Source: Mansonella perstans
Lineage: Eukaryota; Nematoda; Chromadorea; Rhabditida; Onchocercidae
Direction of reading: 5' to 3'
Assembly (NCBI GenBank): GCA_037074765.1
Contig: JBAMDO010000569.1
Coordinates: 1-64,000 of the forward strand
Length of the DNA: 64,000 nt
Numbering within the stretch: position 1 is the stretch's first letter; every line of letters begins with the position of its first letter. Below, in pieces: positions 48,559 through 64,000 of this stretch. A model generated the notes under the pieces. It searched no databases and was not told the origin of the DNA. It worked only from the letters and a program-made list of their open reading frames with translations. The translations under genes were made by a program, and so were the position numbers.

Positions 48559-49953
48559 TCACGATACGGTACATGACCTTTTTTTATTTGTAGAATGCTT
48601 TCTGGCCAATAGTTCAATAGCTTTAACTTCAATATCACTGTAGCCAGATCTTCGAGTATTTGGCATCGACTGACGGCGTCTTTTCATTTCACCCGGATGA
48701 AAGCTTCCAATTTCACTAAGTACACGGCAAAATGTCTCAGTTACCTGTAATAGATGTCTATTTTCAGAGAATCATCTCATCCACTTCAACTTTTCCAGAA
48801 TATCCAAAAAGCAGTCAATTTCATTGATGATGCAAAATAATAATTCGTAGGCTAAGCGAAATAGCTAGAAGCAATCATTGTTTGTTCTGTCATAATGTTT
48901 GCATAAAAATATTGAATAAATTATGAAATATTAAATTAGAGTAAATAGCAGCCTGAAAAAGATTAGTAGCAGAAAGAGCGGCAAAATGGAGCTTATTTTC
49001 GAGCGCATAAATTCTCGACTCCTTTGCTGCCCACTGCTCCTCACATTCATACAGGTCGATCTTATTGGCTACCAGAAGTATTGGCGCTTTTTTGGTATTT
49101 CGTGCTTGAACTTCTGTAACAATATCCTTGGCCTCATCCAAGGATATCGGATCATCCACTGCGAATACAATCTAAAAACGAATTCAATTGTATGCAAGAA
49201 GGCATAAAATAAAATCATAAATAAGAAGGAATAAAATGAATTAAATAAGTAAAATTGTTTCAAGAAGAAACATGCCTTTTTCGAATACCAAATATAATTC
49301 GTTTTATTTCATAGATGAAATAAAACAAAATTGTATGTAATCATATATAAACCTAACTTGCCTCACTTCATTAAAATTTATATTTAAATAGTATTCTTCA
49401 AACAAATTATCAATTGGAAAGAAAATTTAATTGGAAACATACAACAAAAGCATCACCGATTGTTGCATACAAATGTCTCATAGCCAGGAAATCGCGGGAA
49501 CCACTAGAATCGATTACCTGAAATGAATCCATCCATTCTAGCAATCAATAAAGCTAATGAAAAACTAGCAAAAATTGAAATTTTTCTAAATCTCGTTTAT
49601 ATTTGCAAAAAGATTTGTACCTGTAGAAGTATTTTGCTACCGTCATCATTCTTATATTCAATCCAATTAAATTCTTCTACCGTTGGTCGGTACTTTTTGA
49701 CGAATTCTCCCCAGAGAAACTGACATGCAAGTGCACTTTTCCCGACCTTGAAAGAAACACCAATAAGACTTTACGCTGGACCGGTTTAAATTTCAAAATA
49801 CTCAATTATCTTTTTTGCTGCAAATGGAAAAATTGTACATACTTTAGAAGCTCCTAAAACAAAAAGTGTATATTGGGATGTTGCGATAATCGAACTGTGG
49901 CATTCATGGCTTGAGCCACTTTTCAAACGTATCCCGCATACATTTCGTGGCAT
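48559..49953 (-). CDS. Divergent Ras-like small GTPase with CAAX box
   Basis: Five exons in transcript order: 49843-49953, 49621-49746, 49443-49517, 48953-49171, 48559-48744; 238 residues. The P-loop is GASKVGKS (34-41), the switch I threonine is in KKYRPTVEE (Thr59), the DxxG motif is DSSG (82-85), NKID is 140-143 and SAT (171-173) replaces SAK. The residue after DSSG, equivalent to Ras Gln61, is Ser86, so intrinsic GTP hydrolysis is probably weak. A basic tail ends in CTVS, a prenylation CAAX motif, giving membrane attachment. The best resemblance is to the RASD/DIRAS branch (DFLAMRHL, GDAFVIVF), but no single orthologue is certain. The last intron starts with GC instead of GT. An acceptor TTTCAG upstream of the ATG suggests trans-splicing. 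Confidence 0.85.
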
Positions 49954-50201
49954 CAAAATCTTAGCTTAACTTTCTGAAATAATTGCTGGAATTTTTCCAT
50001 TAATAGATTAAAAAGAATTATACAGCATACACTCAATAATTATTACGTTTCTTACATTAGCTTTTTAATTCCAATAAATCACTTTGCAAATTATTGAAAT
50101 TCAATTTTTTAAATTTATTCAAATTCAAATTCAAAATTTAAAAAAGAAAATACGCAACATGATACACATAGCTTTTACATTATTTATTCATTTATTTGCC
50201 C

Positions 50202-50204
<3 letters not shown>

Positions 50205-50260
<56 letters not shown>

Positions 50261-50272
50261 CACACAACACAC

Positions 50273-50317
<45 letters not shown>
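50205..50317. repeat. (AC)n microsatellite with AACAC interruptions
   Basis: Nearly pure CA dinucleotide array, interrupted at about 50258-50275 by three ACAAC units. It is likely polymorphic. Confidence 0.95.
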
Positions 50318-50320
<3 letters not shown>

Positions 50321-53300
50321 AACAAGTAAGCATAACAAGCACATTTACGCATACATAGCAAATAACCTTAAATTAGTACGGAAAACAAATTGGAATCTAA
50401 AGGTAGCCCAATATTAGCATTAAGCCAAGTTTAATGGCAAGAATTCTCTTCAATGGTTAGTTGTTATTCTAGTGATGACTCCAATGTCACCAGTAAAATT
50501 TATTTGTACTGCTTAATTAGCAATTAAACAAGCGCTAAAGTTTAATATAAGCCAAGAATTTTTTCCATTGCCTAATTAGTGGTTAGACAAGAGTTGAAGT
50601 ATAACACAAGCCAAGCATTCCATAAATACTTTTTTCTCGTATCACAATAAAATAATATTAGCAATTGTAAATAGAAAAGTTCAAAAAGTATTTACCGATA
50701 AATTAATTCATAATTAATATTCTGAAAAATTACGAGTGTCAACATTTTGTGACTAAAATATTATTATTTAAGCTCCAACGAGGAAGAGATTTGAGAAATA
50801 TGAGTGCTGTACTTTTACCAACAAGGATTTTGACCTAAGGTGAAACGACCATTTTTGCTTGCTCGCTAATATGTAAAAGCACACAAAAACAAAGCAAATA
50901 TAAAGTAATTAAAATCATCAATTAGGAGCCAATTAATTGCATATGATTTCTACAGGATTGATTATTTCATTTGAATCACCTGAAATATGTTGGTACTATT
51001 CAACATTTGTCGTTTTGACGTTTAATAACCTTACTTATCATTTTACAATTATCACTGAAAATAACTTTTGAGAAATTCGTACAATTTTAGTTTTTATTTT
51101 CCCACTCAATTAATCTTAAGGGAGAAAAAGGCAAGAGGAAATGACGATGAATTATATTCCATTATCATTGTAATATTATCTATTATTCATTCAATTTATT
51201 GCTATTTTAAAGTATTTGAGTTTTAATTTTTTTCGAAATAAGTATTATTTGAAACAAATTGTTGAAAAATAAATTAAAAAATTTAAAGAAGCATTCTTTT
51301 TGATAATTGTTGTTCTGCACTGAAATAATTAACTAAAGGTATTAGACTATGAGAATACTAAAAATGGATAAGACTTATTGCTCATTCATGCGATTCAAAG
51401 CAAAGTTTATGAAAAGCAATGGACTCAAGACTCGTCTTTTATTAAGTAATGTCATTTTCTCACGCCAAATGACAAATGACTTGCTGAAATTGTCAGTTAT
51501 TATTTTCATTATTATAAACAAACAAAACCCTATTTTGCATATTGCACAAAACCGTTTACATAATTAAAAATTAAAAGGAAGAATTCATTTGACATTAATA
51601 TTAGAAAATAATTTTAATTTTCAAAATAGATATTGATTACGATATATTACATCGTTTCCATGGTATTATTTGAAAGCGTAAAAGAACAGGTAGAAAACGG
51701 AAGAATACAAAAAAAAATTTAATAATCCATAATTTAAAAGATTTTTTTTTGAAAAACTCCTAAAATGATGGCATTTAAATATTTTCTCACAGTTATTAGA
51801 GATACTAGCGATTATGCTTATTTCTAACCAAAAATAAAATTGAAATGAAAAGTTATTCAAGTGAAGTTGAGAAAAGATTGAAGGTCCTGATAATGTTTTT
51901 CATTTTTTCTAACAGAAATCGTTTGCTTCATTTATTGTGAAAGTATTGAAAAGTCAAATACATCAATATTCCAGCAAAGATAATTTTTAATTTTGATTTT
52001 GAATTTTTCAGAAATTTACCATTTTTTATTTCGGATCAGTTTTTGTTCTTTCTCTTTATTTACTCATAGAGAAAATACCATCTCTATGACTAAATTGAAG
52101 CCTGATAATCCTGTAATCAACGATAAGTCTCTAGTAGATTATCTGATAAATTTTTCTTGTTTAATTTACACTTCGATGAAATTTATTTATTATAGCTAAT
52201 CTTGTTTTAACAATATTAGTAGCTGTCATTTTTTAAGATCCACCAATTCAATCATTCCCAACATTTTCAAGATTTATTTATTCCGTAGCCAATAACATCC
52301 AGTACTAATCTAAACACGCAATTTTGCTTATCAGTAAAATCCATCCCTCGACTTCATTACTTTAAATGGAATTGAAATGCTTTCTAAAATCTCTTAGTTA
52401 GCAATAATTCCCTTACTTAATTTGACCTTTCATTCAATGATGTTTTGCCAACATTTGCTTCACTTCTAAAAAACTATGTTTATCTATTTTCTAATCCTCG
52501 ATTTTTTAAATCTTCCATAACTTATCCTATTTATTTTTTTGAACAACGTTTGTATATTTGCATCTTCAATTTTGATCTCAGTACTATCGGCAAACCTTCT
52601 GGTCATCGTTCACCTCTTCTACTTCAATGTCAAAGAATACAGTTCTGTACAATGAGAACTTGTTAATCGGCACATTGTTTCAGGAAATAATTCCTTATTT
52701 CAGATGCTAGCTATGTATTTTTCATACCTTTCACTTAATTCAATCAACATTGAAATGAAAAATACCTATAATAATTCAATCATCCTATGTTTTCCAAAGC
52801 GATCTTTGTCATCCTAGGTAACATGACCTAGGCTCATTTGGGTTTTTTTTGATTCCTCCGTTTTCTGCTTGATTTATCATGATAAGTTTATCAAAATTCT
52901 TTCTTTATTCAAAAGTATTAACGCTGATAAGGATCTCTCTTTTTTTTATTGAGTATTTGATTGAAAAACAGCTGGAGACTTTGGAAACTTGGCAAATGTA
53001 ATCACTCATGCTTATCACTGACTGAAATAAGCAAATCAGGTAGAAGTGAAGAATTGGAAGGTAATCAACCGATAAACTGAGAAAAGTTCGAGAATAAAAG
53101 AGAATAAAACGATAGATGTTGCTAAATGATGTAGCGATTGAATCGATTCACTGATCCATAAAAACAAGTCACCACATTTCTTTACTTTAAGGATAGAATT
53201 AAATCAGAATGCTAAGCTGAAAAAAATATTTTTTACTCTTTTGATCATTCATAAGTGCCAGTGTTTCTTTGAAATTTCAAGGATGTTGGAAGATGAAAAA

Positions 53301-53709
53301 TATAAAGAAACGAAGTGCAATTTAAAATTTTTCACAAAGACAGGAAGCATTAATTAAATAAATTCGAACATATGTTGGAAAATTCGGAGACGAAGAGACA
53401 GAGAGAGAGGGAGAGAAGGAGACGGAAAGGAAAAACAGAAATGAGACAATTTTAATTTCTTAAGATTATTATAAATCCTGCAAAAAGGACAAGAAATCCG
53501 AAATTCATCAATAATGTGAATTATTCAATTATTTCATCAATTACTGAAAAAAAAAAGTGAAGAAATTATCTAATTATCCCATCAATTATACTTGTTTATT
53601 AGAGTTAATTAAAAGTACTATATTCTTGAAATGAGTGTCAGCAATTGAATCGGAGAAGTGAATGGAATAAACACTCAGGAAATATTTCTCGCTAATGCTT
53701 AAAAGTAAT

Positions 53710-54010
53710 TTTATGTAATTATCCAAGTTTGCTCAAGGGAATGGCAAGTTCGTATACCAAAGGCAGCAGAGAGTTTCTTTAGGTGATTTTGGCGTGACAC
53801 GATCCTTTCTGTGTTGTCTTTTGTTCTCGGAACTAATTCTATATGTATTCTCAAAAGATCGAAGAGATATGTCTCCATTATCCCCGGTAGAGGCCAGACC
53901 AGTAATGACAAGTAGTATTGATAGGTCAAAGTATTGTTTCAGGAAATCCTTCATCTTGTATGTAGGATCTTCTGCTGTAGAAGCTAGAAGCCTGTTTAAT
54001 AAATAACAGG
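53710..54010. other. GC-richer orphan segment, open in several frames
   Basis: About 300 bp with clearly higher GC than its surroundings. Two minus-strand frames (53711-53929 and 53733-53954) and one plus-strand frame (53794-54006) are open together. Minus-strand readings such as GLASTGDNGDISLRS and the plus-strand VGSSAVEARSLFNK look protein-like, but I recognise no family. Candidates are a decayed gene or transposon piece, or DNA transferred from the Wolbachia endosymbiont common in filarial worms. None can be shown here. Confidence 0.3.
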
Positions 54011-57000
54011 GTCTGCTTTTCAGAAAGTAATTGTATCCGTCATGAAAAATCTTTTTTCCCCTTAATTTTCTGTGGCTTTTTTAGAATGTCATGATGAGAT
54101 AAAACAACAAGAAATTATAAACATTTAAGCTTAGAAGTAAGGTTTCATTTCAACGCCAGCAATAGGCAAATCAACTAAAACGGATACTATCAGTATTTCC
54201 ACTTATACGGTTTGCTTGATTTAACTAAATCCCGTTGATGAAATTGCGATAGTAAAACTTGATTTCAGTGCTTTGGATGAAGAGAAGGTAGCAAGAAATA
54301 ATTGATCGAACAATATGGCTTCTTATAGATTTCAGTTTTCGATGTAAAAATTTTATTTTTTCCATTAATTTCACTTTATTCTACAATCATAAGCAAATAG
54401 TTTCCTTCTTTTAAAAGTGATTCAGAAACAAAAACTTGAACGAGCATTAGAACTTCACACACTATCACTATGCCGAAAATTCCCACAATAACATATGAAA
54501 AAGGAAAAAAAGATATTGTCCAATATATGACAAGACATACGACGATATTCACATCGGAAAACTTCTTTTAATAATTCGATGATATTAATTAAGATTTAAC
54601 TATGCAAACATTATTAAATTCCAATGCTTGTCTTTTTTTAAAGCTGTAAAATTTGCTCGACAAAACTGCCAAGTAAAATAATTGCAAAAAGTCAGTTGTT
54701 CTTAGCCCTGCTTTTACAAATGAGAATTTGATTTCTTAAATTTCAAAAAAGTTACTATTAGAGGATTCTTGTAGTTATTTTTATGACAAAATTATCTGCT
54801 TAGTCTAAAATTTGGCTTTAGAAGGTGGCTGAGGACTGCAAAAAAAAGTTGTTATCGCTAGATCAATAAAAATTTTATTGTGAAATAATTATCTGTTAGA
54901 ACATAAGAACAAGTCAAAATTTCTCCCAGCAAAAAAAAGCCCAAAGAAATCATAAATATGACAAGGCTTTTAAGAGCTTTTAAATATTTAAAAATAGGAT
55001 AAATTTATTAAACTCATTGAGACTGTAATTTCTGCAGAAGATACAAAAATTGCAATTTTTTCCACAAAAACTTTTAATTATTAATTTTTGATCAAAGAAA
55101 TTTCATTTAATTTTGGAAAAAATTACGATTAATACAAATAAAAATGAAATAAACAAGAAAACATGCTATGTGACGCAATGTTGCTGAAAAAATGAAAAAT
55201 CAGAATTTCCCGAATATTCATAAATTTCAGCTGTCAAGCATTTCTGGAGGAACAAGTAAAAATATAAGCGACTAAGTAAGGAGAACATTTCCTTGGCCAA
55301 TAAATTGTTAAAAGCGAAAAAAGCAAATTGGCTTTAGGGTCAATGTCATGCATTTTAGATCTTTTACAATGGTGGAATGATTGTTGATAATCATTTACAT
55401 ACGATAATCATTTCTTCATACTCATTCATATATGGAATAGATTACAATAAAAGTTTAAACAGTTACTGAATTAAGCAAAAGTTTAATTTTTGTTATTTAT
55501 AGGAATGCGTCGGGTAATTTATATTTAATTTAAAATGTTTGAAAATTTTGTTTTTGAAAAATTGATAATGAAAAACGGAAGTTATGAGGAAGTAAATGAT
55601 TGGGTCAATAAGCCAAATATTATTTAGAACAGACAAGATCAATAAGATTTTACAAAAAAACTTTTCAGAATTTTCAATGGCCTAGTCTTTCATTAGCCAA
55701 CATAAAATATTTTTTATGGCTCAACGTTCTGGAATATTAGTAAGGTATTTGACCAAACATTATTTATTAATCGAATTTCGTTCACATCTTTAAAGAAATT
55801 AATCATTTTGCATAAGCTGTCACTATTCTTGAGTAATAACAAAATGCAAATCAAAAAAAATCGGAAAAATTTACTTCAATATCCATATCACTATTTCAAT
55901 ATTCCATACTTTCTCATCTTTATCTCTCTCCCACTTTCTCTCTCTTTCCCTGCCTCTCATATAATTAAGTTCGGGAACAAAAGATATAATAAAATAGTGG
56001 TTAAGAAAAAATTGCTATGAAATTTGAATATTTTAACGGTTTTCCTCTTTTGTCTTATGCATTTGTCATTTTCGATAACATTTGGAATGATGAAAAAACA
56101 TTTGCATAGGCTTGTACGTCAATAAATAAGGTTAAAAAAAGATAAGCAATGATAAACAGTGATAGGATATGAAAATAATCCAACCTCAAGAGAGTGACAG
56201 AGAAGGAGACTGGTATTTGAAGATGGTTGCAATCGATCTAATAAAGCTTTATGCCCAAATGGATAACATTATTTTGTTAATTAGTAAAGTCTGGGCTATT
56301 CGGCAAAATATTTAATGAGTTACATACATAAATCACCACCAATTTAGGCCCTTTCACAGAGCCAGAATGACGTCGATTGCTTTAACCATTAAATGAATCA
56401 AATAACTCAATATATTGATCCATCATCAAATTGCTGTCCTTTTTTTTTTTCATTTAATGATTAAAATCAGCAATTGCGATAATATTTTTGATTTTTCATA
56501 AAATTTTGAAAATAAATATGTTAATTATCAATTAGTGTAAAGTTAATAATAAAACAGAAAGAAATAGGATCAGAAAGGGTTGTTGCAAATTATAAATTTC
56601 AAAGCAGATGATGAAAACAATAGCATTGCAACTTTTTATTCTTCTTTCTTCAACAATATTAATTAATGAAATTCTAGTGAAACTAGAGCTTTTTTTCTGG
56701 CCAGAAATATTGAGGTGAGATTGTAGTGAATGATCAGCTCTAATCCTATCTGAACTCTTACTGATTATATGCAATTTGATAGCTTATAATTTAGTGTGTA
56801 ACTATCGAATCAACTGGCACTATTCTAGCCACGAATTGAAGATTACAATCTTCTGCCCTTCTATAAGGTACCATTTCTAATAGATTCTTTTTAATTGTAG
56901 TGACCAATTGCGACAGTAACCAATTAATACTGTAACCATTCCCAGGACGTGATGCTTTATTGTCCCGTTTACATTACAGTTCAGTGAAAGTTTCGGAGAT

Positions 57001-59539
57001 TCCATTAACAATTGGTGGAAATATGAATATTCCAATTTTTGGCTAGGATATTTGGGACTAGAGAAAGTTTTGACCTTTCAAAGTACTTTCAGTTGATCTT
57101 TTAAATGCACCTTCTATTGATTTAAATTAAGAATCACACACAAATGAAAAACAAATTCTTTAATCTAATAAATACAGGAAAAGTACAAAAGAAACTATTC
57201 AAAAGAAGCTATCTCAACGTAAGATCTTAACTTTTAGAATGACCAAGTTCAAATAAAAAAATGCTTCAAGTGGTGTCAAAACGGATAGACCAAATCAGTT
57301 GATTGCAATCATTGGGAGTCCAACTAATGCATTTGAAATAAATCCGGAAACATTAGCAATACTAAATACGATGATTTTTTCAACGAAGTGCGATGATTTT
57401 TTCAACGAAGTTGTTGTAAATTCTACCGCAGATTTCGTTTGATTTTGGAGGTAATAAAAACAATATTAAAGAGATGTATTTCGGAACAAAGAAGGAATAA
57501 AGAAAATGAAAGCATTAGGGAACGTACATTTGTCATTGATAATTACTGGTGACAAATATAATGGAATAATTTTAGTAGTGTTGTGAAGCGTTGAATGTCA
57601 GTAAAATTTTAAGATATCATTCCAAATCCTATCTTCTAAATCTTTGTAATCCCATATTTTCCCTGAAGAACAGTGTACACTTCCGAATTTTAGCCAATGA
57701 ACTAAAAGTCCACTTATCTTTTTCTCTCCATTCCTCTCTCTTTTTCCATTCCTATCTAGGCTTTTCTCCCAAAGATTCAATTCCAAATGCCTTATTTTCT
57801 CGCTGCTAAAGGTTCATATATCAGAAAGATAATCCACTCTTCTTGAATGAATATAAGGAATTTTCCGCACATAACATTTTCCGCTTGCCTTATCCTCCGC
57901 CTGCCCCTTCCTTAGCTTCTTCTTCATATTTGCTTCTTTTTCAAATTTTATTGATCTGCTTGAATTAGCTTCTTGTGGATACGAAATATCCATGGAACTA
58001 ATTCTAGCCAGGAAAAAAAAAAAAAGAAAAGACAGCTAAAAAAAATGACTTACACATTCTATAAAAAAAAAAAAAAAAAACAAATTTTAGTTCAAAGCGG
58101 TAACAGGGTTATTTGGTAATTTTGCATCACTTCAATGCAAGCTAACATTTTTGTAAAACTTATTTATGCATAATTCCTGCGAAAAAAAAATGGGGTCAGA
58201 TTGAGTGAGTGATCTGGCGATAACTATCTATTTGATGGAGAGGTAAGACTAAGTAATTAATGGTAATATCAAGGTTAAGTTAGCTTCTCACTATTTTCGT
58301 TCATGTATTAAATAGACAATTTCAAATATGGAAGTTATTTCGGTTGCAATTCTTACTAAGTTTACCACTAAAACTATTCATCAATTTTAAAAATTTAAAA
58401 AAAAAAATATACTTTCAAGTTTCCGCTGAACAATGCAGTAAATTTCGGATATGCTGCTTCTACTGTTTATGGCTATGACCTATCAGATCTATTCAACTGC
58501 CAAATTTTCAAGCAAAAGATAGCTTCTTATCTTCAGGATAAAAGCATTCACTATTAGACATATATTATTTGTTGATTTGATGATGCATAATAATTTCCAA
58601 TAAAGTATTTACTAATAAATTTTACATTGATCGCATCAAACTAAAACTAAGAAAGGTATAATAAAAAGATCGAATTGAGAAGTCAATTTGATGTTTTGAA
58701 TTCTCTATTTTTTTCCTATTTTCTCAATTTTCTTTTAATATTTTTACTTTCTAATTTTATTTTTTTTTTTTTGAGAATTATTTTTTATTTAAAATTTTTT
58801 ATTTCCAATAAATTATACTTGGAAATGGTGTAAACGAGGAAATATCTCGAAAATATTAAGTTTCAATCATTTAGATAGCAAAAATATATATATATTAAAA
58901 AAATAAAATAAAATTAGGAAGTAAAAATATTGAAATTATATATTATTTTCTAAATTTCAAATTCACACGGTATCCCGGGAATAGTAGGTACATTGTTCAT
59001 TTTTCCGTTCTTCCAAGTGACTAAATTCTCAAAGCGATTATTTGCAAGCGGTAGATATGGATGGAATAGCACATTCCATGTGGATTCTTTGAGTTGATAG
59101 TGCGCAAAAGATTGGGAGAATTGGGAGGATTTGGGAATATTCGGGAAATCTCGGTATGGGAGGTAAGAGAAGTTATCAAATAATTATCTGTGGTATTAGG
59201 AACAATTTTTAGAGATATGTAAAAGAAGTTTATTCATTGGGAAAGAATAATTGATTACTGAGATTTCCCGGATGTTGTAAAAAGTATGAGATTTTAGAAG
59301 AAAAAAGAAGAGATAACAATGATTGAGGATAATTATCATAGAAGATAAGTTAAACAGTTATCATGACAGTTAAAATGGATTTACCGATTGATTCTGAACT
59401 GATATTGCATTTCTTATTTATTTCTGGAATGAAAAGGATTACATCTGCAAACAACAAATTTATTAGTTTATTCACATTTACAGGTTAAATAATATAAGAT
59501 CATTATCAAGTAGTGAAGGTGGTGCATTCCAGAAATAAA

Positions 59540-62844
<3,305 letters not shown>

Positions 62845-63348
62845 GCAAGACATTGTTTTATGTGAACCGAAAATCCCTAAGATCATATGTATTTGCTTAT
62901 CTTCCATGATTGATCTGATATGTTGTTATTGGCATGTTAACTGATGTTTTTATATTGTTTATTGGTATTTTAGGTAACTGCTTGTTATCGGTCTTCACTT
63001 AGTAGGAATAGGAACTTTTGAACTACTGGAAAGATGAACCTTTTATGATATTGTTTTTCTTCTCCGTTTACGCTGTATTGTCGTATGAAGAAATAGTTTA
63101 CCATCAGTTTATTTTATCAACAAATCAGTTATTCTATGAACGGATAGGTTATAATATCCTTCTGCATCTTGTTGTATTTGACCTCATACTGTACTTTGTG
63201 AAAAGTGTAAATCATTGTGGTATTATCGACTAACATTAATTGACTGAGGTTCATTATGCCTTGGAGCTAAAGCAATTTTTAATTTGTTGGTTCATTTTGA
63301 ATTTCTAAATTAGAGTTGATCCATGTTGTCATTTTTTATTGCAGCACA
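62845..63348. other. Short spacer between pars-1 and the UTP14-like gene
   Basis: 504 bp between two same-strand genes. It ends in a strong pyrimidine-rich acceptor (TTTTTATTGCAG) five bases before the next start codon. The open frame at 63018-63233 has no ATG, is very hydrophobic and is probably chance. Confidence 0.5.
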
Positions 63349-64000
63349 ATGTCGGAGGATTCGGATTTTGATGAGAAAGCTCATACAAAGTTATTGGACA
63401 CTATCAATAGCTTAGGCAGTAATGCTAAGAGAAAGCCGTTGATTAGAAAGTGTCAGAAGAAAGTTCGGGTTAAGGAATTAGTTGATCTTATACGATCAAC
63501 AAGGTTAATTTTTCAGATTAATTTTCCTTTATTTGTTGTTGAATGCTTTTGTTATGAAATCTGAAGTGTTTTTTTTTTTTTTTTTCTTTCAACTATAGAA
63601 GTTATTGTTAAGATTAGGTATATATCTCTTTAAATCTTTGCTAGTTGTCAGTTTATATAAATTCTTCGGACCACTTCTTTTTAAAATGATATCTCAGAAA
63701 TGTTGATGATGTGAAGAAGAAAGTGGTAAAAAAGAAAAAACAAGGAAGTGCGGCAGGAAAAGACGAACCGAGAACTTTGCAAGCTCCATCTCATAGATTG
63801 GTTCGGGAGAGGATTGAAAGTTCTATTGCATACAGTGATACCCGGTATTATCTTTGCCTCCATTGTTTTTAAATATACAAAGTACAGTTATGGTGTGCTG
63901 ACTTTGCAGTTGGGAATTAAAGTATTGGAAGCAAAATTTTGAACATTTCTGAAATTGTTTTCGTTCAAGTTGAAGTTAGAAAAGGTAACTTTAGTTAAAA
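63349..64000 (+). CDS. UTP14-like small-subunit processome protein, 5' part
   Basis: Two exons are supported: 63349-63503 and 63698-63844; the gene then leaves the window. The peptide starts MSEDSDFDEKAHTKLLDTIN, continues with a basic stretch and VKELVDLIRSTR, then LQAPSHRLVRERIESSIAY. This order (LLxxI segment, basic linker, then a PLxxxxxxRIxR-like helix) matches the N-terminus of UTP14, a nucleolar protein of the U3 snoRNP/SSU processome needed for 18S rRNA maturation. A third exon probably starts near 63910 after TTTGCAG (next residues WELKYWKQNF), but its end is not clear. The position 504 bp behind pars-1 on the same strand suggests possible operon processing. Identification rests on a short region. 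Confidence 0.65.

Larger units (their letters stand above)
49954..59539. other. 9.6-kb region without a recognised gene
   Basis: Low-complexity AT-rich DNA with many homopolymers, one long AC microsatellite (50205-50317), a GAGA run near 53400 and poly-A tracts around 58015-58080. The only segment with different composition is 53710-54010, listed separately. A minus-strand patch near 52600-52650 reads like a short acidic exon but has no partner. Left and right ends should contain the promoters of the Ras-like and prolyl-tRNA synthetase genes. Confidence 0.55.

Noticed and set aside
50084..50417. Thr-His repeat proteins
   Set aside because: Translation of the AC microsatellite.
52603..52650. 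Cadherin-like minus-strand exon (FFDIEVEEVNDD)
   Set aside because: Only a short motif resemblance; no partner exons or domain around it.
63018..63233. Hydrophobic plus-strand open frame between pars-1 and UTP14
   Set aside because: No ATG, AT-driven Phe/Leu/Ile composition, and it lies in a probable untranslated spacer.

Overview
The window is AT-rich nuclear DNA from a nematode, most likely a filarial (spirurid) parasite. Genes are split into many short exons by compact introns whose acceptors read TTTCAG or TTTTAG. Several start codons sit just behind an isolated acceptor, as expected for spliced-leader trans-splicing. The gene set is nematode-like: a paraoxonase-like membrane protein, a Klumpfuss zinc-finger factor, a TDP-43 orthologue, a bestrophin, and a prolyl-tRNA synthetase not fused to a glutamyl enzyme. 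The species cannot be fixed from the sequence alone. All gene models below were built by hand from reading frame, splice sites, intron phase and remembered family sequences; no search was run.

Layout, left to right. 1-6224 is mostly non-coding, with two weak orphan open frames. 6225-9353 (+) is an F-box/leucine-rich-repeat-like protein. 10331-12810 (+) is a paraoxonase/MEC-6-like protein that has lost catalytic and calcium-binding residues. 13799-22980 (-) is a 17-exon Klumpfuss-type C2H2 transcription factor with a 3.1-kb first intron. 22981-29877 is a repeat-bearing gap with one possible small gene. 29878-31418 (-) is LZIC. 33152-36842 (+) is a MATH-BTB (SPOP-like) adaptor. 37518-39877 (-) is TDP-43/tdp-1. 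41750-44099 (+) is a C1orf43/NICE-3 homologue. 44630-47172 (-) is a bestrophin. 48559-49953 (-) is a divergent Ras-like GTPase with a CAAX box. 49954-59539 is a 9.6-kb region without a recognisable gene. 59540-62844 (+) is cytosolic prolyl-tRNA synthetase. From 63349 (+) a UTP14-like nucleolar protein starts and runs off the right edge.

The genes do not form one pathway; this is ordinary gene-dense nematode chromosome. The only operon-like arrangement is prolyl-tRNA synthetase followed on the same strand, 504 bp later, by UTP14. The most informative irregularities are in splicing: three introns best read as GC-AG, one acceptor lacking AG in LZIC, and a 66-bp tandem duplication that copies a bestrophin splice acceptor. 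Others are the PON-fold protein without its active site, the GTPase without the switch-II glutamine, and several hairpins and tandem repeats at promoters. I found no convincing new multi-gene system, tRNA, rRNA, SL RNA, CRISPR array or recognisable transposase.
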